Shown: positions 28,418 through 37,061 of the stretch, one piece after another
How positions within the stretch are numbered: position 1 is the first letter of the stretch
How the letters are laid out: every line of letters starts with the position of its first letter
DNA from: Parerythrobacter lacustris
Lineage (GTDB): Bacteria; Pseudomonadota; Alphaproteobacteria; Sphingomonadales; Sphingomonadaceae
Assembly (NCBI RefSeq): GCF_024626475.1
Contig: NZ_JANKHH010000001.1
Location: 392,280-456,279 of the forward strand
Direction: 5' to 3'
Length of the DNA stretch: 64,000 nt
The notes under the pieces: generated by a model
The model's database searches: none
What the model was told of the DNA's origin: nothing
The model's input: the letters and a program-made list of their open reading frames with translations, nothing else
Program-made: the position numbers and the translations under genes

Positions 28418-30085
28418 TTGGTGGCAAGGAAATATCCTGAACGCCGGACCCGGCGGCTACTGATCGAGTACCCGCGCGCGGTCCCGCTCGCCCTCTTCCT
28501 GCTGGTAGCTGCGATCACCGGGCTGAGTGTCTACGCGATCGAAACGGGCGAGAGTGAACGGGAAAGATCAGAATTGCGTGAGCGCGCAAAGGCAATTGCA
28601 TCGGCCGTAGAGCGCCGGGGCAACAGCTCTGCGGCATACCTGCGCGCGGGGGCGGCTTTGTTCGGCAGTTCGGAAGATATCGAACCGCTGCTGTTCCAGA
28701 GTTTTGTTACCCAGCTCCAGCTTGACTCCGATTTCCGAGGGGCGGAAGGCATCGGGTGGGCCCGGCGGCTGCGCCTCGGCGAAATCGAGGCATTCGAAGA
28801 GCGAGTAAGCACATTCGTACCGGGCGACTTCGCAGTCTTCCCGCGTCCTCCTGCAGATCGGACGCATGTCGTTCCGATCACCTACCTCCAGCCGGACACC
28901 GAGCGCAGCCGGCGGGCGTTGGGCTTCGACATGTATTCGGAGCCGGTGCGCCGCAAGGCGATGGACGAGGCGGAGCGCAGCACGCGGCCGACTGCCACCG
29001 GCAAAATCGTGCTGATACAGGAAGGCACCGGCTCGGATCCTGGCTTCCTGATCTATATGCCGGTATTCCAGGAAGGTCGGACACCACGGCGTCTCAAGGG
29101 ATTTATCTACAGCCCATTCCGCGCGCAGGAGTTTCTCTTCTCGGCGCTGGAGCTTGAGGGTCGGGGAGAAAAAGGCGTACGGCTCTATGACGGGATCATC
29201 TCTCCCGATCGGCTGCTGGCCGAGGTGCCGCCGGATGTGACGACCGGGGTGACAATGACCCAATCTGTCCGGATTGCCCAGCGCGACATGGTGCTCGAGA
29301 TCGAGTCCTCGCTCGACTCGTCCCTGTCGACATTGTCGATGATCACGCTCCTTTTCGGTTTGCTGGTTGCAACCTTGCTTATGGTGGTTGCCCGATTGCT
29401 GACGCATCAGGCGCTGGAAGACCGGGCGGCTCTCGATTGGTTCGAGGAGCAGAATTCGATCCGCAACTCGCTCACCCGTGAATTGAATCATCGGGTCAAG
29501 AACACGCTGGCGAATGTGCTTTCGATTGTCGCTTTGACACGCCGGCGGGCAGATTCCCTTGATTCATTCGCAGAGAGCCTTGACGGGCGTATCCGCGCTC
29601 TGTCCGCGACACACGATCTGCTTACGAAATCGGAATGGGGAACAACTCCGATCCGCGATGTCGTTCAGGCCGAATTGGCACCCTATGCGAGGCACGACGA
29701 CAATATCCTCGACTTGTGCGGAGACGAGGTTGCGCTGGCACCGAATGATGCCTTGTCACTCGGGCTGGCCATCCACGAACTGGCGACAAACGCGGCAAAA
29801 TACGGTGCGCTCAGCGCTGTAGGGGGTAAGATCTTGCTCACCTGGTCGCTGGTCGGACCGGACAAGGTCCGCTTGGAATGGATCGAAAGTGGCGGCCCGC
29901 CCGTTGCCACGAAGGAAGAGCGCGCGCGCGGGTTCGGCACCGAGCTGATCGAGAAGATCGTGGCACACGAATTGCGCCACCCGGTCACTCTCGAATTCCG
30001 GCCTGATGGCGTACGGTGCGAGATCTTTGTCCCCGTGCGCCGACCGAGCGACTTTCGCATGCGGGTCGAGAAACGCCCCGGTTAG
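28418..30085 (+). CDS. Membrane HWE-family sensor histidine kinase with CHASE domain
   Basis: About 555 residues. TM1 is about 22-41, a periplasmic CHASE domain about 60-250 (GIGWARRL, FPRPPADRTH, GFDMYSEPVRR), TM2 about 307-326. The HWE kinase domain has phospho-acceptor His358 in ELNHRVKNTLA, N-box HELATNAAKYGALS, the W-x-E motif in LEWIESGG, and a GFGTELI G-box. Beside phyR/nepR/ecfG, this kinase is the likely PhyR (PhaK/PakF-like) activator. The start is TTG with AGGA 9 bases before it; the next codon GTG is an alternative. Confidence 0.9.
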   Translation: MVARKYPERRTRRLLIEYPRAVPLALFLLVAAITGLSVYAIETGESERERSELRERAKAIASAVERRGNSSAAYLRAGAALFGSSEDIEPLLFQSFVTQLQLDSDFRGAEGIGWARRLRLGEIEAFEERVSTFVPGDFAVFPRPPADRTHVVPITYLQPDTERSRRALGFDMYSEPVRRKAMDEAERSTRPTATGKIVLIQEGTGSDPGFLIYMPVFQEGRTPRRLKGFIYSPFRAQEFLFSALELEGRGEKGVRLYDGIISPDRLLAEVPPDVTTGVTMTQSVRIAQRDMVLEIESSLDSSLSTLSMITLLFGLLVATLLMVVARLLTHQALEDRAALDWFEEQNSIRNSLTRELNHRVKNTLANVLSIVALTRRRADSLDSFAESLDGRIRALSATHDLLTKSEWGTTPIRDVVQAELAPYARHDDNILDLCGDEVALAPNDALSLGLAIHELATNAAKYGALSAVGGKILLTWSLVGPDKVRLEWIESGGPPVATKEERARGFGTELIEKIVAHELRHPVTLEFRPDGVRCEIFVPVRRPSDFRMRVEKRPG

Positions 30086-30104
30086 GCCCGGTCGCGAACC
30101 GGGC

Positions 30105-30896
30105 TCACGCGAATGGTCGGCTCGACCCGAAGAACAGGGCCTGGCTGATCGCGGTGCGGACTGTGCTTTCCTGAAACGGCTTGGTGACAAGATAGGTCGG
30201 TTCCGGGCGATCTCCGGTGAGCAGCCGCTCGGGATAGGCGGTGATGAAGATCACCGGCACGCTACCGAGCGACAAGATGTCGTCGACCGCATCGAGGCCC
30301 GACGAGCCATCGGCCAGCTGGATGTCCGCCAGCACAAGACCCGGCTTGTTGTTGGCCACGACTTCGCTAGCCTGGGTGCGCGTTGCAGCGGTCCCGCAGA
30401 TTTCATGCCCAAGCGAGGAAACCAGATCCTCAAGCTGCATCGAAATGAGCGGCTCGTCTTCGATGATCAGGACGCTGGTTGTCGATTCACGGTCGATCTC
30501 ATCGATCGCCTCGCGCACCAGTTCCTGGATATCCCCCTCGCCGAGGTCCATGATCTCTCCAGCCTCTGAAGCGGTGAAATCTTCCAGTGTGGTCAGCAAC
30601 AAGGCCTGTCGGTTGAGCGGCGTCACTCGCCTCAAGCGGTCTTGCGCGGCCACTTCGTGCTGGCCGAGCTCCTCATGTTTGGGAGCATCCTGATAGGCGC
30701 TCGCCCAGATCTTGTTGAAGGCCCGATACAACGGAACGCGTCCGTCGGCGAGCGAAGCCTTGAGCTCCTCGTCGGACAATGCCGCTTCAAGCGTGGCACG
30801 GACGAAGCTGTCGCCGCTGGCTTGCGAACCGGTCAGCGCGCGCGCGTAACGCCGCAAACAGGGTAGGTTGGCGGCGACTTGGTTCCCGAGCGACAT
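30105..30896 (-). CDS. phyR: PhyR, anti-anti-sigma response regulator
   Basis: A 263-residue protein. A sigma-like domain of EcfG type (about 1-135) lacks DNA-binding function and mimics EcfG. The C-terminal receiver (about 141-255) has the acidic pocket IIEDEP, phospho-acceptor Asp191 in LADIQLADGSSG, Thr in FITAYP and Lys in VTKPF. When phosphorylated it binds NepR and frees EcfG. An exact EcfG promoter lies just upstream, closing a positive loop. Confidence 0.96.
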   Translation of the reverse strand: MSLGNQVAANLPCLRRYARALTGSQASGDSFVRATLEAALSDEELKASLADGRVPLYRAFNKIWASAYQDAPKHEELGQHEVAAQDRLRRVTPLNRQALLLTTLEDFTASEAGEIMDLGEGDIQELVREAIDEIDRESTTSVLIIEDEPLISMQLEDLVSSLGHEICGTAATRTQASEVVANNKPGLVLADIQLADGSSGLDAVDDILSLGSVPVIFITAYPERLLTGDRPEPTYLVTKPFQESTVRTAISQALFFGSSRPFA

Positions 30897-30926
30897 ATGA
30901 TCCCTTCATTATACATCCGCACCCGC

Positions 30927-30951
30927 AACGTTCGTTCGTGAGGTTGGTTCC
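30927..30951 (-). promoter_or_regulatory. EcfG-type promoter for phyR
   Basis: Minus strand: GGAAC (complement of 30947-30951), 16 bases, CGTT (complement of 30927-30930). About 30 bases before the phyR ATG. Confidence 0.88.
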
Positions 30952-31030
30952 AAAGCAACCACAACCGCCAGCATTCAATTTATCGCTCACACTCCCGATG
31001 GAGGCCTGAGCAAAAAATTTTCGGGCTGCT

Positions 31031-31055
31031 GGAACCGTCCGCCGGGCAAGGCATT
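31031..31055 (+). promoter_or_regulatory. Near-consensus EcfG promoter for a candidate small RNA
   Basis: GGAAC at 31031-31035, 16 bases, then CATT at 31052-31055, one base off CGTT. The spacing matches the three exact copies nearby. Confidence 0.5.
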
Positions 31056-31061
31056 TAGCTT

Positions 31062-31151
31062 ATGTCACCGCCGAGACCCCCCTCCCGTCCAAGCGGCTGG
31101 TGACACGATCCCGAAGGCCTCCCGGTCCCTATGGACCCGGAGGCCTTTTTT
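31062..31151 (+). ncRNA. Candidate stress-regulated small RNA with C-rich loop
   Basis: In the 319-base gap between phyR and the sdrG-like gene, the plus strand shows a near-EcfG promoter, then a hairpin (31064-31073 pairing with 31094-31104, one bulge). Its 20-base loop contains six C, T and three C. A strong terminator ends it. No open reading frame is convincing. C-rich exposed loops are typical of alphaproteobacterial small RNAs that bind ribosome sites, such as GsrN of Caulobacter; the similarity is in layout only. The 5' end is estimated from the promoter. Confidence 0.55.
31114..31151 (+). terminator. Intrinsic terminator, plus strand
   Basis: Nine-base stem AAGGCCTCC (31114-31122) with GGAGGCCTT (31139-31147), extended inside by GGTCC/GGACC, followed by six T (31146-31151). 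No plus-strand gene precedes it except the candidate small RNA. Confidence 0.85.
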
Positions 31152-31215
31152 CGTTCTGGCGGTATGCCACGCTTCGTTCGGGTGGAAGTCCGTCAAATCG
31201 CCGGTCATCGCGAAG

Positions 31216-31605
31216 TCAGACCAACCCCTTGGCAGCCGGATCCGGGAAGAGCGCATCCAGCAATGCCTGCCGGGAGACCGGTTTCTCAAGCACAGTACCG
31301 ATTCGTGCAATGTCCGGCGGGATCTCCCCGGGAACGCCGGTAGCGAAGACGATCTGTGGCGGATTGGGGCCGATCACACTGACCAGTTCCGCGATGCTCC
31401 AGCCGTCCGCGCGATCGGCCAGATGCACATCGAGCACCAGCGCATCAGGCCGCCCTTCGCGCAATTGTGCCAATGCCTCTTCGGTGGTCGCAGCGAACCT
31501 GATATCTCGAATGCCCGCGTCATGCATGGTCTCTGCCATCGCCTGGGCGATGATCGCATCGTCCTCGACGATCAGCGCGGTGCGAATGGGTTTGCGTCGC
31601 GGCAT
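31216..31605 (-). CDS. Single-domain response regulator, FATGUY (SdrG-like)
   Basis: A 129-residue receiver with no output domain. Acidic pocket VEDDA, phospho-acceptor Asp59 in LVLDVHLADRADG, and Lys108 in LEKPVS. The segment IVFATGV at 85-91 carries the FATG of the FATGUY family, where PFxFATG(G/Y) is usual; the following residue here is Val. In Sphingomonas the FATGUY regulator SdrG feeds the PhyR pathway. An exact EcfG promoter upstream supports the same role. Confidence 0.85.
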   Translation of the reverse strand: MPRRKPIRTALIVEDDAIIAQAMAETMHDAGIRDIRFAATTEEALAQLREGRPDALVLDVHLADRADGWSIAELVSVIGPNPPQIVFATGVPGEIPPDIARIGTVLEKPVSRQALLDALFPDPAAKGLV

Positions 31606-31649
31606 GCGGTCCTCGGGTATGACCGCTGTGTCGGCCCTGTCGCGCCTAC

Positions 31650-31674
31650 AACGGCCAATCTTCGCAGGCGTTCC
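31650..31674 (-). promoter_or_regulatory. EcfG-type promoter for the sdrG-like gene
   Basis: Minus strand: GGAAC (complement of 31670-31674), 16 bases, CGTT (complement of 31650-31653). About 45 bases before the start codon. Confidence 0.86.
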
Positions 31675-31695
31675 ACTCAGCGCCCCCGGTTGAGT

Positions 31696-32910
31696 CTAGA
31701 GAGACTTCGAATAGATCGCATAGCGTCGGTTGACCGAGCTGTTGATTGCGTCGGCTATTGCAATCATCCCCTGGTTGTCGTCGAGAATCCAGCCAATCTC
31801 GGCCCGCTTCGTATTCAATTTTGCAGTAGCCACCCGGCGGATGTCGCTGATCATCATGAAGGCGAGCTGGCTCGCAAGCCGGGAATTGTGCAGTTCCCGC
31901 AAGACGCCCATCAGCGGCACCCGCATGCCGGCTCCGTACGGACTGCGCAGCCAGCGGAGCAGGTGGAACCAGCCGAATGGAAACAGCTTTCCGTCGATCT
32001 TGCGTAGTGCGTCGTTGATATCGGGCAGGGTCAGCATGAAGGCGACCGGGCGTCCGTCCAACTCGGCGATCCGGTTGAGTTCGGGCCTGATGAGCGGTTT
32101 GAGCTTCTTGCCTGCATAGGCGATTTCCCTCTCCGTAAACGGCACAAACCCCCAGTTGCTCGACCAGGCATCGTTGAGGATGCGAAGCACCGTTTCGACT
32201 TCCTCTTCCCAACGGGAGAGGTCGACGGGTCGAATGGCGATACGTTCGTTGCGCTGTCCCGACGCGACGATGCGCTGGATAAGCGGAGGAAATTCAGGCG
32301 TGACGTCGAGATCATAGGTCAACAGCGTCTTGGCCAAGGCATAGCCCTGCGCTTCGATCCATCCCTGATACCTGGCCGGATGATGACCCATCATGATCAT
32401 CGGTGCATGATCGTGGCCCTCCACCAACAGGCCCGGCTCCTCCCAGATCGACATGGAAATCGGGCCGAGCACGCGCGTCATCCCCTGTTCGCGCAGCCAA
32501 GCCTCGGCCCGCGCCAGCAACGCAGCACCAATGTCCGCATCCTCTGCATCGAAATAGCCGAACATTCCCGTGCCCGGACCCATGCCCTGCTCGGGCGGCA
32601 GACGCAGCGCGAGCTCGTCGATATGCGCCGAAATGCGCCCGGCCGGTTTGCCGCCGCGATAGGCAATGAACAGCTGGACCTGGGCATGCTCGAAGAACGG
32701 GTTCTTGTTCGGATCGATCAGTTCGAGCAGCTCTCCGCGAAGCTGGGGTACGCTGTGCGGGGTTCTCGCCGCAAAGTCGCGTCCTAGATCGACGAATGCG
32801 CCGCGGCCCGGCTTGTCGTTTACGGGCGCAATGACTATCTCGTCGGAACTCACTCGTCTCGTCCTGTTCAGCCTGGGTTCGCCCTGTGAGTGATTAAGCG
32901 CCGCTGTCAA
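31696..32910 (-). CDS. Conserved acyltransferase-like (GNAT-superfamily) protein, about 400 residues
   Basis: A 404-residue soluble protein with two GNAT-like halves. Visible blocks include ALLARAEAWLREQGM and GPISMSIWEEPGLLVEG in the first half and GRPVAFMLTLPDIN in the second. The same family, of unknown substrate, is common in alphaproteobacteria and often annotated as N-acetyltransferase. GTG at 32853 (VSSDEIVIAP) with AGGACGAG upstream is a likely alternative start. It is divergent from a fatty acid desaturase 120 bases away, which hints at lipid metabolism but does not prove it. Confidence 0.72.
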   Translation of the reverse strand: MTAALNHSQGEPRLNRTRRVSSDEIVIAPVNDKPGRGAFVDLGRDFAARTPHSVPQLRGELLELIDPNKNPFFEHAQVQLFIAYRGGKPAGRISAHIDELALRLPPEQGMGPGTGMFGYFDAEDADIGAALLARAEAWLREQGMTRVLGPISMSIWEEPGLLVEGHDHAPMIMMGHHPARYQGWIEAQGYALAKTLLTYDLDVTPEFPPLIQRIVASGQRNERIAIRPVDLSRWEEEVETVLRILNDAWSSNWGFVPFTEREIAYAGKKLKPLIRPELNRIAELDGRPVAFMLTLPDINDALRKIDGKLFPFGWFHLLRWLRSPYGAGMRVPLMGVLRELHNSRLASQLAFMMISDIRRVATAKLNTKRAEIGWILDDNQGMIAIADAINSSVNRRYAIYSKSL

Positions 32911-33030
32911 GCGAGCGCGTCAGCCGGGCCGAATGCGCAAGCGAGTCGATTACTCTCGCCGGCATGACTTGTTTGTCTTGTGCGCCGCTTGTGCAGTAAG
33001 GTGCCTTCGGAGAATTTCGGAAAACCGCAA

Positions 33031-34119
33031 ATGGAAAAGACGCTCGACCCTGCGATATCCGTGCCCGCAGCGGCACCGCGCGCCAGCCGCGAGCAGTTCC
33101 GCGCATCCGACGACAAGGTCATGCTTCGCCTCGCGCGTGACCTGACGAAGGACATCGCCGATGCGAATCCATCGATCTACTGGCCCGATATGCTGCTGTC
33201 TGCGGGAATTGGATATGCCGCGATGGCCGGTGCGATCCTTGTGTCGAGCGTTCCGATGGCGATTGCCCTCGGCTTGATCTCTGCACTCGCGCTCTATCGC
33301 GCGCTGATGTTTATCCATGAGCTGACCCATATCCATCGCAATGCACTCCCCGGCTTCCGCCTGGCGTGGAACGTGCTGGTCGGCATCCCGATGCTGGTGC
33401 CGAGTTACATGTACGAAGGCGTGCACACGATCCACCACAAGCGCACCCAGTACGGCACGATCGAGGATCCGGAGTATCTCCCGCTGGCGCTGATGAAGCC
33501 GTGGAGCTTGCCGCTGTTCGTGCTGGTGGCCTTGCTTGCGCCGGTGGCTTTCCTGCTGCGCTGCGCGATCCTGTTGCCATTGGGAGCAGCCATACCCCCA
33601 ATCCGCCGGCTGACCTGGGAGCGGTTTTCCGCGTTGTCGATCAATCCGGATTTCCGCCGTCGCCCGCCCGAGGGGGAAATGAAAGGGCGGGTCTTCTGGC
33701 AGGAGTTCGGCGGCTTCGTCTGGTCGTGGGCCCTCATCGGCAGCGTGTTTGCGTTCGGCTGGCGACCGTTGCTGATTGCGCTGGCAATCGTTTCGTTCAC
33801 CGCAGTCCTCAATCAGCTGCGTACGCTTGTCGCGCATCTGTGGGAGAACGAAGGCGAGCCAATGACGGTGACTGCGCAGTTTCTCGATTCGGTCAACGTC
33901 CCCCCGCCCGGCTTCGCGGCGGAGCTGTGGGCACCGGTCGGACTACGCTATCATGCGCTGCACCACCTGATGCCCTCGATGCCCTATCATGCGTTGCCGG
34001 AAGCGCACCGCCGGCTAAAGGGCGAACTGGGCAACGCATCGACCTATGATGGGGCCAACCACCCCGGTATGCTGCACCTTGTGGGCCGGATCGCCCGCAG
34101 CACCATGGCCGTGCGATGA
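33031..34119 (+). CDS. Membrane fatty acid desaturase family protein
   Basis: A 362-residue membrane di-iron enzyme. Three histidine boxes are present: HELTHIH at 96-102, HTIHHKR from 132, and YHALHH near 308. At least four membrane segments separate them as in the family. The substrate could be an acyl lipid, sphingoid base or carotenoid; sequence alone does not decide. The ATG at 33031 gives the normal N-terminus. It ends 4 bases from the convergent GNAT gene. Confidence 0.87.
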   Translation: MEKTLDPAISVPAAAPRASREQFRASDDKVMLRLARDLTKDIADANPSIYWPDMLLSAGIGYAAMAGAILVSSVPMAIALGLISALALYRALMFIHELTHIHRNALPGFRLAWNVLVGIPMLVPSYMYEGVHTIHHKRTQYGTIEDPEYLPLALMKPWSLPLFVLVALLAPVAFLLRCAILLPLGAAIPPIRRLTWERFSALSINPDFRRRPPEGEMKGRVFWQEFGGFVWSWALIGSVFAFGWRPLLIALAIVSFTAVLNQLRTLVAHLWENEGEPMTVTAQFLDSVNVPPPGFAAELWAPVGLRYHALHHLMPSMPYHALPEAHRRLKGELGNASTYDGANHPGMLHLVGRIARSTMAVR

Positions 34120-34123
34120 AGCT

Positions 34124-34642
34124 CTAATCGAGGAACCGGATCATCGCGCAGCGCCGTTCTGCTGGGAGGCCGAGAGCGATGTCGCTTGCATGCGCTTCGA
34201 GCAGATGCGGCCTGCCCTCGAGGTTCTCGACTTCGACGAAGCCGTGACGGGCATAGAAGGGCGCATTCCAAGGAATATCGCGGAAGGTGTTGAGCGTAAT
34301 CGCCCGATAGCCTGAATTGCGGGCATCGACAGCGAGCGCCTCGAGCAGGGTCGCCCCGATCTTGCGGCCCTGATACGCCCGTGCGACGCTCAACTCGTGC
34401 AGATGGAGTTCCCGCCCGGCAGGCGCGGCGGCAGCAAAGCCGACAATCTCGTTCCCCACCAGTGCTGTCAGCGAGCGCCCCTTGGCGATGACCTTTGCAT
34501 GGTCTTGTGCCGAAGCAGTGGGCGGGATGGGCACGCCTGCCAGCGAAGGCTCTTCGCGCAGCAGATCAGTGGCGTCATCCTCGACCCGGTGATACGCCTC
34601 GGCATCGCCCTCCTGCGCCAGCCGAAGCGTGAAGCCGCTCAT
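34124..34642 (-). CDS. GNAT N-acetyltransferase
   Basis: A 172-residue GNAT protein. Motifs: ELHLHELSVARAYQGRKIGATLLEAL around the acetyl-CoA loop (QGRKIG near 93) and PFYARHGF near 129. The ATG at 34642 overlaps the lptG stop by 4 bases, so it is read as the third gene of lptF-lptG. Substrate unknown. Confidence 0.87.
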   Translation of the reverse strand: MSGFTLRLAQEGDAEAYHRVEDDATDLLREEPSLAGVPIPPTASAQDHAKVIAKGRSLTALVGNEIVGFAAAAPAGRELHLHELSVARAYQGRKIGATLLEALAVDARNSGYRAITLNTFRDIPWNAPFYARHGFVEVENLEGRPHLLEAHASDIALGLPAERRCAMIRFLD

Positions 34643-35736
34643 TCCTCTGTCCGGATGAGCACCGTTTCGCCGATCAGCAGGAACAGCAGGAACGGCCCCC
34701 AAGCCGCGAGGAACGGCGGATATCCGCCGAAGCTTCCCATCGCGAGCGCCGCATTGTCGACCACGAAATAGGCGAAGCCCAGCGCCATGCCGATGATCGC
34801 GCGAATGAACACCGCACCCGACCGTGCAAGCCCGAAGGCTGCAACCGAACCCAGCAAGGGCATTAGAAACGCCGATAGGGGCCCCGAAATCTTGTGCCAC
34901 CACGCAGCGCGCAGCTCGCTCGTCCTGCGCCCGGCGGCCTCATACGCCTCGATCGAATCCGCCAGGGCGAAGAAGGATTGAGTTTCGGCATCGATGCCGT
35001 CGAGCTCGATTTGCTCGATTGTCAATCCGCGGGCCACGACAAGCTCGCTGCCCTTGCGGGTCTCGGCTGTGGCGACATCGAAACCTTCGACCCCTTCAAG
35101 CTTCCACCCGGGGGCGGCGAAAGTCGCGCTGGTGGCCTTGACCTGCTCCGCCAGCATGCCAAGCGGATCACGCTTGTACCAGGTGACGCCTTCCATCCGT
35201 ATCGCTGCGCCCGATCCGATCAACCGTTGGGCGACGAGGATATCGGTCCCGTCGGTCAGGTAGACATTGCTGCGTTCTTCGGACGTAGACGGGACCTGGG
35301 CGAACTCGTTGCCCTCCCACGCCTTGAGCGTCGCGGTCGCGCGGGTGACGACGTTTTCGTTGAAGGCGAAGCTCGCCACGGACACCATCAGCGCGGTGAG
35401 CAGCAAGGGAGCCAGCACCTGATGCGCCGAAAGCCCGGCGGACTTCATCGCCACCACTTCGCTGTTCTGGTTGAGCGTCACCAGCGTGATCAGCGTGGCG
35501 AGAAGCACCGAATAGGGCAGGAAGCTGGCGATCAGCTCAGGCACCCGCAAACCGGCGTAGGTCAGGATTTCGCGCTGTCCATTGCCCGGCACGGCGAGGA
35601 TTTCACCCGTCTTGCCCAGCAGGTCGAGCGCCAGCAACACCACGACCAGCACCGCAAGCATCGCGATGATGCGGGCCACGAACAGTCGCGCCATGTAGAG
35701 CGTCAGCGTGCGGGAAGGGAAGAAGTCGAGCTGCAT
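34639..35736 (-). CDS. lptG: LPS export permease LptG
   Basis: A 365-residue YjgP/YjgQ family protein: an N-terminal membrane pair (about 18-38, 60-85), a periplasmic beta-jellyroll (about 120-265) and C-terminal membrane helices. With LptF and the LptB ATPase it extracts LPS from the inner membrane. MKSAGLSAHQVLAPLL, near 97, is the coupling-helix region that contacts LptB. It lies 6 bases downstream of lptF. Confidence 0.92.
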   Translation of the reverse strand: MQLDFFPSRTLTLYMARLFVARIIAMLAVLVVVLLALDLLGKTGEILAVPGNGQREILTYAGLRVPELIASFLPYSVLLATLITLVTLNQNSEVVAMKSAGLSAHQVLAPLLLTALMVSVASFAFNENVVTRATATLKAWEGNEFAQVPSTSEERSNVYLTDGTDILVAQRLIGSGAAIRMEGVTWYKRDPLGMLAEQVKATSATFAAPGWKLEGVEGFDVATAETRKGSELVVARGLTIEQIELDGIDAETQSFFALADSIEAYEAAGRRTSELRAAWWHKISGPLSAFLMPLLGSVAAFGLARSGAVFIRAIIGMALGFAYFVVDNAALAMGSFGGYPPFLAAWGPFLLFLLIGETVLIRTEE

Positions 35737-35742
35737 ATCCCG

Positions 35743-36987
35743 CTACTCTGGTGCTGCCAGCTCGTGCGCGGGGCGCTTGCGGACGACCAACTTGCGCAAC
35801 CGCTTCGTCAGCTTCGCGAACCACGACTCAAGCGCCCCGATCGCCTGTCCGCCGGGCACGAATGCGACACGGTAGTACATCCACAGGATCAGGGCGGCAA
35901 AGAGGACGAACGGCCCCCACAGCGCGAGGATCGGGTCCAGCCGCCCCAATGCGGCGATGTCCTCTCCGTACTGGTTCACCTTGTGATAGGCGACCACCAT
36001 GACGATCGATACGAACACGCCGAGCGAGCTGGTCGAGCGCTTTGGCGGAATCGCCAACGCCACCGCCAGCAGCGGCAGCAGCAACATCATTACCACTTCG
36101 ACCAGGCGGAAGTTGAAACTCGCCTGGCTGGCATCGCGCTTCTGCTCGCTCTCGTTGGACGACCAGCCGATGCTCAGCAGCTCGGGAAGGATGTACTCCC
36201 GCTCGGCATCGCCGCGGGCGCGGAATTCCTCGACCCGGGGCAGGTCGATCGGCAGGTCGTGCCGGGTGAAGCTCAGCACCCGCGGGGTCTGCTTGTCGCC
36301 CCCGGAGTCCTGCACGATGGTGCCGTCGGTCAACCGCAGGATGATCGTGTCCGGGCTGTCCGAAGTGGCGAGAAAGTTTCCTTCGCGCGCGGAGATCGAG
36401 AGGACCTGCCCCTTTTCGTCGGACACGCGGGCGAAGATTCCCTTGAGTCGGCGCCCCTCGTCCTCGCTCTGTTCGATCCGCAACGCCATGCGGTCCGCCA
36501 GAGTGGTGAACTCGCCGACCTTGATCGATGCGCCCAACGCGCCCGAACGCAGGTCGTATTCCAGCTGCTCGTAGTAATACCGGCTGATCGGCTGGACGTA
36601 GAACACCAGTGCGACGTTCACCGCCATCAGGACGACAGTGATCAAGTAGGGCACCCTGAGCAGCCGACCGTAGCCCAGCCCGACCGCGCGCAACACGTCG
36701 AGTTCGCTGGTGGTGGCAAGCTTCCGGAAGGCAAGCAGAATGCCAAGCAGCAAGCCCAAAGGAATGGCGAGGCTGGCATATTCGGGAATCAGCGCGCCGA
36801 GCATCTTGAACACGATACCAACCGGCCCGCCCTCGACCGCGACGAAATCGAATAGCCTCCGCATCTTGTCGAGCAGGAGCAGCGTCGCCGCGATCGCGAA
36901 AACGGCAGCCATCGGCAACAACACAAGCCGCAGGATATACCGGTCGATAGCAGGAATGAATTTGAGCAAGGGTCCGCGCTTTGGCAT
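35743..36987 (-). CDS. lptF: LPS export permease LptF
   Basis: A 414-residue YjgP/YjgQ family protein paired with LptG. The start DRYILRLVLLPMAAVFAIA begins TM1, and the coupling region LDVLRAVGLGYGRLLRVP is near 97. The C-terminal membrane part is followed by a basic tail of about 35 residues. It is first in the lptF-lptG-GNAT unit. Inner membrane. Confidence 0.92.
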   Translation of the reverse strand: MPKRGPLLKFIPAIDRYILRLVLLPMAAVFAIAATLLLLDKMRRLFDFVAVEGGPVGIVFKMLGALIPEYASLAIPLGLLLGILLAFRKLATTSELDVLRAVGLGYGRLLRVPYLITVVLMAVNVALVFYVQPISRYYYEQLEYDLRSGALGASIKVGEFTTLADRMALRIEQSEDEGRRLKGIFARVSDEKGQVLSISAREGNFLATSDSPDTIILRLTDGTIVQDSGGDKQTPRVLSFTRHDLPIDLPRVEEFRARGDAEREYILPELLSIGWSSNESEQKRDASQASFNFRLVEVVMMLLLPLLAVALAIPPKRSTSSLGVFVSIVMVVAYHKVNQYGEDIAALGRLDPILALWGPFVLFAALILWMYYRVAFVPGGQAIGALESWFAKLTKRLRKLVVRKRPAHELAAPE

Positions 36988-37061
36988 CTGTTACCCCTGC
37001 GCCCTAGCGCGAAAATCCAACCGGGTCATGCCTTAAGCGGAATTGGCAACAGAGCGGCTGA

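Noticed and set aside
34132..34158. GGAAC ... CGTT pair resembling an EcfG promoter
   Set aside because: The spacing is 18 bases instead of 16-17, and it lies inside the 3' end of a GNAT gene with no plus-strand gene to drive.
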